From assembly GCA_002304505.1 (NCBI GenBank), contig NCEH01000087.1, positions 1 to 42,576 of the forward strand: a stretch of 42,576 nucleotides of DNA. The letters are read 5' to 3'. Made by a program: the position numbers and the translations under genes. Numbering within the stretch: the stretch's first letter is position 1; the number at the start of each line of letters is the position of its first letter. The notes beneath the pieces are model-generated. The model did not search any database, was not told the DNA's origin, and worked only from the letters and a program-made list of their open reading frames with translations. This stretch comes from Rhizobiales bacterium 32-66-11 (GTDB taxonomy: Bacteria; Pseudomonadota; Alphaproteobacteria; Rhizobiales; Xanthobacteraceae). Positions 36,153-42,576 of this stretch are shown here, in pieces.

Positions 36153-36297
36153 GTCTGGCCCTCCGACCGCTGCCGTGACGGTTTAATCCTGACCTGCAAG
36201 AGCCACAGACCTGCCACTTTTGCAAGTCGCCGGAACGCGAGCTGAGCGGCTCGCGTACCGGCATCGCGCGGTGTTTCAGCGCCTCACATGGAGGTGC

Positions 36298-36861
36298 TCA
36301 CTTGGCTGGCGTATCGGCAATGCCGGCGATGGTGATCTGGCGGAAGATCACGTGATCGCCCACCTTGATCTTCTTGAACTCGTCCTTGCCCTCGGGAATC
36401 CGAACCGCGACCTCGTTGCCGCCCGGGCCCTTGACCGTGACGGTGCGGGTGTCGAGGGCCACGGCGGTCACGGTCGCGGCGATTTCGCGGCGGTCGGTGA
36501 CGATCGCTGCCGGGCGCGCGCCGGCGGGAGCGCCGTCGAGCGTCTTCACGTCGGTGGGAATCGGCGTGCCGTCATTGGGATGCACGACCTGGATCTCGGT
36601 CGCCTGCTCCATGCCCGCGGTGACGATGTCGCCCACCTTGATCTGCGGGAAGTTCTGCATCTCGTCGCCGGCCTTCAGCACGACCCAGTTCCCCTCCGGA
36701 CCCACCAGGGTGATCATGCGGGTCTTGGCGTCCACGGCGGACACCTTGGCCGAGATCGTCGTCTTCACCACGAAGGCGACGGTGAGAATCGGATCGGCGG
36801 CAAGGGCGAGCGTCGGCAGCAGCGCAAGCGTGCCGGCGGTGAGGAGTTTGCGCATGTTCAT
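36298..36861 (-). CDS. Periplasmic protein with two repeated beta domains
   Basis: 187 residues with a signal peptide (MNMRKLLTAGTLALLPTLALA). Two similar halves follow: AKVSAVDAKTRMITLVGPEGNW to FPQIKVGDIV, and ATVTAVALDTRTVTVKGPGG to FKKIKVGDHVIF. The pattern xV(S/T)AVD..TR.(I/V)T(L/V).GP.G ... (F)..IKVGD.V appears in both and suggests duplicated OB-like or copper-binding-like beta barrels. I do not recognise a named family. It stands alone between pcm and tRNA-Cys. Confidence 0.75.
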   Translation of the reverse strand: MNMRKLLTAGTLALLPTLALAADPILTVAFVVKTTISAKVSAVDAKTRMITLVGPEGNWVVLKAGDEMQNFPQIKVGDIVTAGMEQATEIQVVHPNDGTPIPTDVKTLDGAPAGARPAAIVTDRREIAATVTAVALDTRTVTVKGPGGNEVAVRIPEGKDEFKKIKVGDHVIFRQITIAGIADTPAK

Positions 36862-37102
36862 GGGCCTAGTCTCCCGAAGCGTCCGTCTTCCTGCGAGACG
36901 GAACGCCGGTGGCTTGCCGCATGGTCAGGCCCCGCGCAAGCGCCAAGCCTGAGCTTTCTCGTCGCGCCCCCGGCGGCCTCCGGCGGCTCCCGGCGCCCCG
37001 CGCGGACCCGCGTACGGGGACCGCGCCACGGGGCATGATCGGATGCTACCCACAGCCCCCCTTGCCCGATGCGGCCGACTGCTTTAGTTAGCGCCGCTAC
37101 GA

Positions 37103-37176
37103 GGCCACGTGGCGGAGTGGTTACGCAGCGGACTGCAAATCCGTGCACCCCGGTTCGATTCCGGGCGTGGCCTCCA
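37103..37176 (+). tRNA. tRNA-Cys (GCA)
   Basis: The acceptor stem GGCCACG pairs with CGTGGCC, the anticodon loop CTGCAAA gives GCA, the T-arm is CCGGTTCGATTCCGG, the discriminator is T as in Cys tRNAs, and the CCA end is encoded (37174-37176). I see no integrase or duplicated 3' end beside it. Confidence 0.95.
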
Positions 37177-37294
37177 GTTTTGTGCGCGGCACTTTCCCTT
37201 ATGCGATGCCCATCTCGCCCGGATGCACGAAACTGAACCGCCGCTTGAGTGGCGAAGCATGGGCGTGGCACGCGGTTGGTGCCCGGAGATTTTG

Positions 37295-39148
<1,854 letters not shown>

Positions 39149-39161
39149 CGCCTTTAAAAAC

Positions 39162-39192
39162 AAAGGCTTGGGGGAGATACCCCCAGGCTTTT
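39162..39192 (+). terminator. Terminator after the ABC exporter
   Basis: Stem AAAGGCTTGGGGG / CCCCCAGGCTTTT (two G-T wobbles) with an AGATA loop, T-run at the end. A smaller stem GCCTTT/AAAGGC precedes it. Located 14 nt after the stop codon. Confidence 0.75.
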
Positions 39193-39279
39193 CACAAGCC
39201 CCGCGCAATTATCGCGGTTTATGTCTTCACAAGCCGGCACACGGTTGCTATATCGCCGGCCTCGCAAGTGAGCACCTGA

Positions 39280-39354
39280 TCCCCGGTAGCTCAGTGGTAG
39301 AGCAACCGGCTGTTAACCGGTTGGTCGCTGGTTCGAATCCGGCCCGGGGAGCCA
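39280..39354 (+). tRNA. tRNA-Asn (GTT)
   Basis: The acceptor stem TCCCCGG pairs with CCGGGGA, the anticodon loop CTGTTAA gives GTT, the T-arm is CTGGTTCGAATCCGG, the discriminator is G, and CCA is encoded (39352-39354). Confidence 0.95.
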
Positions 39355-39368
39355 GTCTTTTGAAAAAT

Positions 39369-39393
39369 GGCCGTCCAATTGGGCGGCCTTTTT
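39369..39393 (+). terminator. Terminator after tRNA-Asn
   Basis: Stem GGCCGTCC / GGGCGGCC with an AATT loop followed by TTTTT, 15 nt after the tRNA. Confidence 0.8.
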
Positions 39394-39439
39394 CGTTTCT
39401 GGCGCGGCGCGCGCCTTCACGTTCGCGCGGCGGGATCAC

Positions 39440-40384
39440 TCATCCCGCGCCGAACACCGACCAGCGCATGGCCTTCGCCAAATGCTCCAGCGCGATCGAG
39501 CCGAGCACCGAATTGCCGTAGCGGTCGAGCCCCGGCGACCAGACCGCGATCGAGGCCTTGCCCGGCGCCACCGCCAGGATGCCGCCGCCCACCCCGCTCT
39601 TGCCCGGCAGGCCGACGCGGAAGGCGAAATCGCCCGAGCCGTCATAATGGCCGCAGGTGAGCATCAAAGCCGCGATGCGGCGCGCCCGCTCGGACGTGAC
39701 CACCGAGCGCCCGGTGGTGGGAATCTTGCCGCCGAAGGCGATATAGCGCCCCGCCATGGCCAATTGCCGGGCGCTCATGGTGATCGCGCAATGGTGGAAA
39801 TAGACCCCGAGCGCGTGGTCCACCGGATGTTCCAGCACGTTGAACGCGCGCATGTAATTGGCGAGCGCGGTATTGAGGAAGCCGGTCTCCTTCTCCGAGC
39901 GCGCGACATTCTCGTCGATCGCCACATCCTCGTCGTCGGCGACGAAGCGGATGAAGCGCAGGATCGAGCCCAGCGCCTCGCGCGGCTGGTGGCCGGAGAG
40001 CAGCACGTCGGTCACCGCGATCGCGCCGGCATTGATGAAGGGATTGCGCGGCTTGCCCTTCTCATATTCCAGCTGGACGATGGAATTGAACGCATTGCCC
40101 GAGGGCTCGCGGCCGACGCGGTTCCACAGATTGTCGCCCAGCTGCCCGAGCGCCAGGGTGAGGGTGAACACCTTCGAAATGCTCTGGATCGAGAAGGCGG
40201 TCTCGAAATCGCCGGCGCAGATCATCTCGCCGTCGGCCGTGGTCACGGCGATGGCGAACTGGTCGAGCGGCACCTTGGCGAGTTCGGGAATATAGCTTGC
40301 CACCGCCCCCCGATCGGTGCGCTGCGCCATGTCGGCGGCGATATCCGCCACCACCTGCCTCAAATCCGGCTTGAAATCCGACAC
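39440..40384 (-). CDS. glsA: Glutaminase (serine-dependent beta-lactamase-like family)
   Basis: 314 residues, full length. Hydrolyses glutamine to glutamate and ammonia in the cytosol. Family motifs: [10 protein letters not shown] (nucleophile Ser with Lys three residues on), [34 protein letters not shown] and GKSGVGGGI near the C-terminus. Monocistronic and convergent with the tRNA-Asn unit. Confidence 0.93.
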   Translation of the reverse strand: MSDFKPDLRQVVADIAADMAQRTDRGAVASYIPELAKVPLDQFAIAVTTADGEMICAGDFETAFSIQSISKVFTLTLALGQLGDNLWNRVGREPSGNAFNSIVQLEYEKGKPRNPFINAGAIAVTDVLLSGHQPREALGSILRFIRFVADDEDVAIDENVARSEKETGFLNTALANYMRAFNVLEHPVDHALGVYFHHCAITMSARQLAMAGRYIAFGGKIPTTGRSVVTSERARRIAALMLTCGHYDGSGDFAFRVGLPGKSGVGGGILAVAPGKASIAVWSPGLDRYGNSVLGSIALEHLAKAMRWSVFGAG

Positions 40385-40494
40385 CCCGGTCCTCCCCTTG
40401 CACGCGGGTCAACTATAGCTCTCGCAGGCGCGAAGGGTAGCCGGCCGCAATGCGGCGGCTATGCTGCGGGCCTTGTTCTCGTTTACGGTGCGTC

Positions 40495-41940
40495 ATGCCG
40501 TCTTCCCCTGCCCTGGTCTGGTTCCGCGACGATCTGCGGCTTGCCGACAATCCCGCCCTCACCCATGGCGCGCGCGACGGGCGGCCGGTGGCGGCGCTTT
40601 ATGTGCTGGATGAGGTCTCGCCCGGCGTGCGCCCGCTCGGCGGGGCGGCGCGCTGGTGGCTCGCCCAATCGCTGAAGGCGCTGGCGCGCGACCTCGGCGC
40701 CCACGGCATTCCCCTGGTCCTGCGCCGGGGACGGGCGGGCGAGATCGTCCCGGCGCTGGCACGGACGCTCGGGGCGGGGCTCGTCACCTTCAACAGCCGG
40801 CCGGGAGCGGGCGAGCGCGCGATCGACGAACAGGTTGCGGCCGCGCTTCGGGCCGCGGGCGGCGAGGCAAGGCTATTCAACGGCCATATGCTGCACGAAC
40901 CGGGATCGGTGCACACGGCGGCGGGCACCTTGCCGCGCACCTTCTCCGCCTTTCACCGGGCCGCCCTGAAGGACTGGACCCCACGCCCGCCCTTGCCGCT
41001 TCCCCCACGCCTGGAGGCCGCGCGCCACGCCCAGGCGAGCGAGGATCTCGCCCGCTGGGCGCTCGAACCCTCCCGCCCCGATTGGGCGCAGGGCCTGCGC
41101 GCCACATGGCAGGTCGGCGAGGCCGCTGCGCGGGAACGACTGAACGCATTCCTGTCCGCCGGCGGGCGCGGCTATGCGGAACTGCGCGACCGGCCGGATA
41201 GGGATCACGTCTCGCGCCTGTCGCCGCATCTGCGCTGGGGCGAGACTTCTCCGCGCCAGGTCGCCTCCGCCGTGCTCCATGCAGTGGAGGCGCAGGGGCT
41301 CGCCCCGCACGATGGCGAGAAATTCCTGGCCGAACTCTATTGGCGCGAGTTCAACCATCACATCCTCAACGCCGCGCCGGACCTTGCGACGCGGAATCTG
41401 AACCCCGCCTTCGATGCCTTTCCCTGGCGTGACGCGCCCGAGGCATGCGCGGCATGGCAGAGCGGCCGCACCGGCTATCCCATCGTGGATGCCGCCATGC
41501 GGCAGCTCTGGCAGACGGGGTGGATGCACAATCGCGTGCGCATGGTGGTCGCTTCGTTCCTCGCCAAGCATTTGCTGGTGGATTGGCGCGCGGGCGAGCG
41601 CTGGTTCTGGGATACGCTGGTGGATGCGGACGCCGCAAGCAATCCCGGCAATTGGCAATGGGTCGCCGGCAGCGGCGTCGATGCCGCGCCTTATTTCCGC
41701 ATCTTCAATCCGGTGTTGCAGGGCGAGAAATTCGATCCCGACGGGGCCTATGTGCGCGCCTTCGTGCCCGAGCTGGCGCGCCTGCCGTCGGCGCTGATCC
41801 ACAAGCCCTGGACGGGCGATGCCGCCGCTTTGGCGCGGGCCGGCGTGCGGCTCGGCCGCGATTATCCCCGCCCGATCGTGGACCATGCGCAGGCCCGCGC
41901 ACGGGCGCTGGACGCGTTCCAACAGATCAAGGCGCAATGA
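40495..41940 (+). CDS. phrB: Deoxyribodipyrimidine photolyase (class I CPD type)
   Basis: 481 residues from ATG 40495 (MPSSPALVWFRDDLRLADNP), the family-typical start. An N-terminal alpha/beta antenna domain is followed by the helical FAD domain: RLSPHLRWGE, LYWREFNHHIL, GYPIVDAAMRQLWQTGWMHN, then ASNPGNWQWVAGSG (with Trp residues of the electron chain) and PYFRIFNPVLQGEKFDPDG. It repairs pyrimidine dimers using light. Possibly followed by the acyltransferase at 42100, but the 159-bp gap gives no evidence of co-transcription. Confidence 0.92.
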   Translation: MPSSPALVWFRDDLRLADNPALTHGARDGRPVAALYVLDEVSPGVRPLGGAARWWLAQSLKALARDLGAHGIPLVLRRGRAGEIVPALARTLGAGLVTFNSRPGAGERAIDEQVAAALRAAGGEARLFNGHMLHEPGSVHTAAGTLPRTFSAFHRAALKDWTPRPPLPLPPRLEAARHAQASEDLARWALEPSRPDWAQGLRATWQVGEAAARERLNAFLSAGGRGYAELRDRPDRDHVSRLSPHLRWGETSPRQVASAVLHAVEAQGLAPHDGEKFLAELYWREFNHHILNAAPDLATRNLNPAFDAFPWRDAPEACAAWQSGRTGYPIVDAAMRQLWQTGWMHNRVRMVVASFLAKHLLVDWRAGERWFWDTLVDADAASNPGNWQWVAGSGVDAAPYFRIFNPVLQGEKFDPDGAYVRAFVPELARLPSALIHKPWTGDAAALARAGVRLGRDYPRPIVDHAQARARALDAFQQIKAQ

Positions 41941-42099
41941 TCGCCCCCGGCGCCGCGCCGCAGGGCCAAGCTATGGCGCGGCCGCAGGCTTCCCGCTACA
42001 CCGGACGCGCCGGCGACTCAGAACCGAGACCGCCGCAGCCCGCCGCGCCGGCGGACGTATTTTGGACGCGCGGCGCCGGGCCGCGGCGAGGATCAAGCG

Positions 42100-42576
42100 A
42101 TGCGGGAAACCCTCTATTCCTTGCAGATCCTGCGCTTCCTCGCGGCCGCCTTGGTCATGCTGTCCCATGTCGAGCACAGCCTTTCCGGCTTTCGCGAGCG
42201 CTATGGGGCGGAGGTGCTGATTTTCGGGATTTCGGGCGATCTCGGGGTCCGCATCTTCTTCGTCATCAGCGGCTTCATCATGGTCTATATCGCCCATGAT
42301 GCCTTCGCGCAGCCGGGCGCGCCGGGGCGGTTCCTGGCGGCGCGCATCGTGCGGGTGGTGCCGCTCTATTGGCTGCTGACGACGCTGCAAATCCTCGTAT
42401 TTCTGCTGCTCGCGCGCCTCGGCGACCCCTCCGGCGCCGCGCTTCTTTCCGTCCCTGAAGTGGTGAAGAGCTATTTCTTCATCCCTTACTTCAACCTCTA
42501 CGTGCAGCATCGTCCGATCCTGTCCCAGGGCTGGACGCTGAACTATGAGATGTTCTTCTATCTCGCCTTCGCCGCC
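42100..42576 (+). CDS. Acyltransferase_3 (OafA/ExoZ-like) membrane protein, partial at right edge
   Basis: The first 159 residues, open to the window end. Start ATG 42100: RETLYSLQILRFLAAALVML followed by SHVE (first helix with the catalytic-type His), FGISGDLGVRIFFVISGFIM, AARIVRVVPLYWLLT (R-x-x-R motif) and LSQGWTLNYEMFFY. The order matches membrane O-acyltransferases such as ExoZ, which acetylate exopolysaccharide. It is a second acyltransferase of this family in the window, clearly different from the one at 22752-23894. Confidence 0.85.
   Translation, partial: MRETLYSLQILRFLAAALVMLSHVEHSLSGFRERYGAEVLIFGISGDLGVRIFFVISGFIMVYIAHDAFAQPGAPGRFLAARIVRVVPLYWLLTTLQILVFLLLARLGDPSGAALLSVPEVVKSYFFIPYFNLYVQHRPILSQGWTLNYEMFFYLAFAA

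Overview
The window is GC-rich alphaproteobacterial chromosome, most likely Hyphomicrobiales and possibly a Xanthobacteraceae relative. This is inferred from codon usage and from gene sets such as erpA/dgt/argS/SPOR and pcm/tolC/popZ/valS plus an ExoR-like Sel1 protein; no 16S gene is present.

Region A (1-13.7 kb) looks like a decayed genomic island next to dusA, a gene known as an integration hotspot for a family of tyrosine integrases. The left edge holds a DUF2161 fragment and an integrase remnant. A near-identical ~45-bp sequence, the 5' end of that integrase gene, lies at 419-464 and again at 13613-13656, bracketing about 13.1 kb. Inside are two modules. The first is a sugar-type module: an MFS sugar porter, a 110-aa unknown protein and a GMC oxidoreductase in a tightly overlapping operon headed by a broken DegT aminotransferase, with a second MFS porter divergent from it. 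The second is an envelope module: a HilA/CadC-like regulator, then an AmpH-like serine hydrolase, a two-partner-secretion (TpsB/ShlB-type) outer-membrane transporter and a second serine hydrolase. dusA has an AT-rich start that looks supplied by the element.

Region B (13.8-22.7 kb) holds housekeeping genes: dusA, a TSUP permease, a secreted orphan, a DUF815 ATPase, a SPOR-domain protein, argS, dgt and erpA. argS appears to lack about 50-60 residues at the start of its anticodon-binding domain.

Region C (22.7-27.8 kb) is a cell-surface O-acetylation cluster: an AlgI-like MBOAT, two tandem AlgJ/AlgX-like SGNH proteins and an OafA-type acyltransferase.

Region D (27.9-36.9 kb) holds xthA, an ExoR-like periplasmic protein, valS (broken by a deletion and frameshift near its N-terminus), popZ, tolC, pcm and a periplasmic protein with an internal duplication. 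Region E (37.1-42.6 kb) holds tRNA-Cys, an ABC exporter, tRNA-Asn, glutaminase, a photolyase and the start of another acyltransferase running off the right edge.

Internal deletions in the DegT gene, argS, valS and the integrase/DUF2161 junction recur across the window. Either the genome is eroding or the sequence/assembly has small deletions; this should be settled before any function is inferred from those genes. The best candidate for something undescribed is the AmpH-like/TpsB/serine-hydrolase operon with its regulator.
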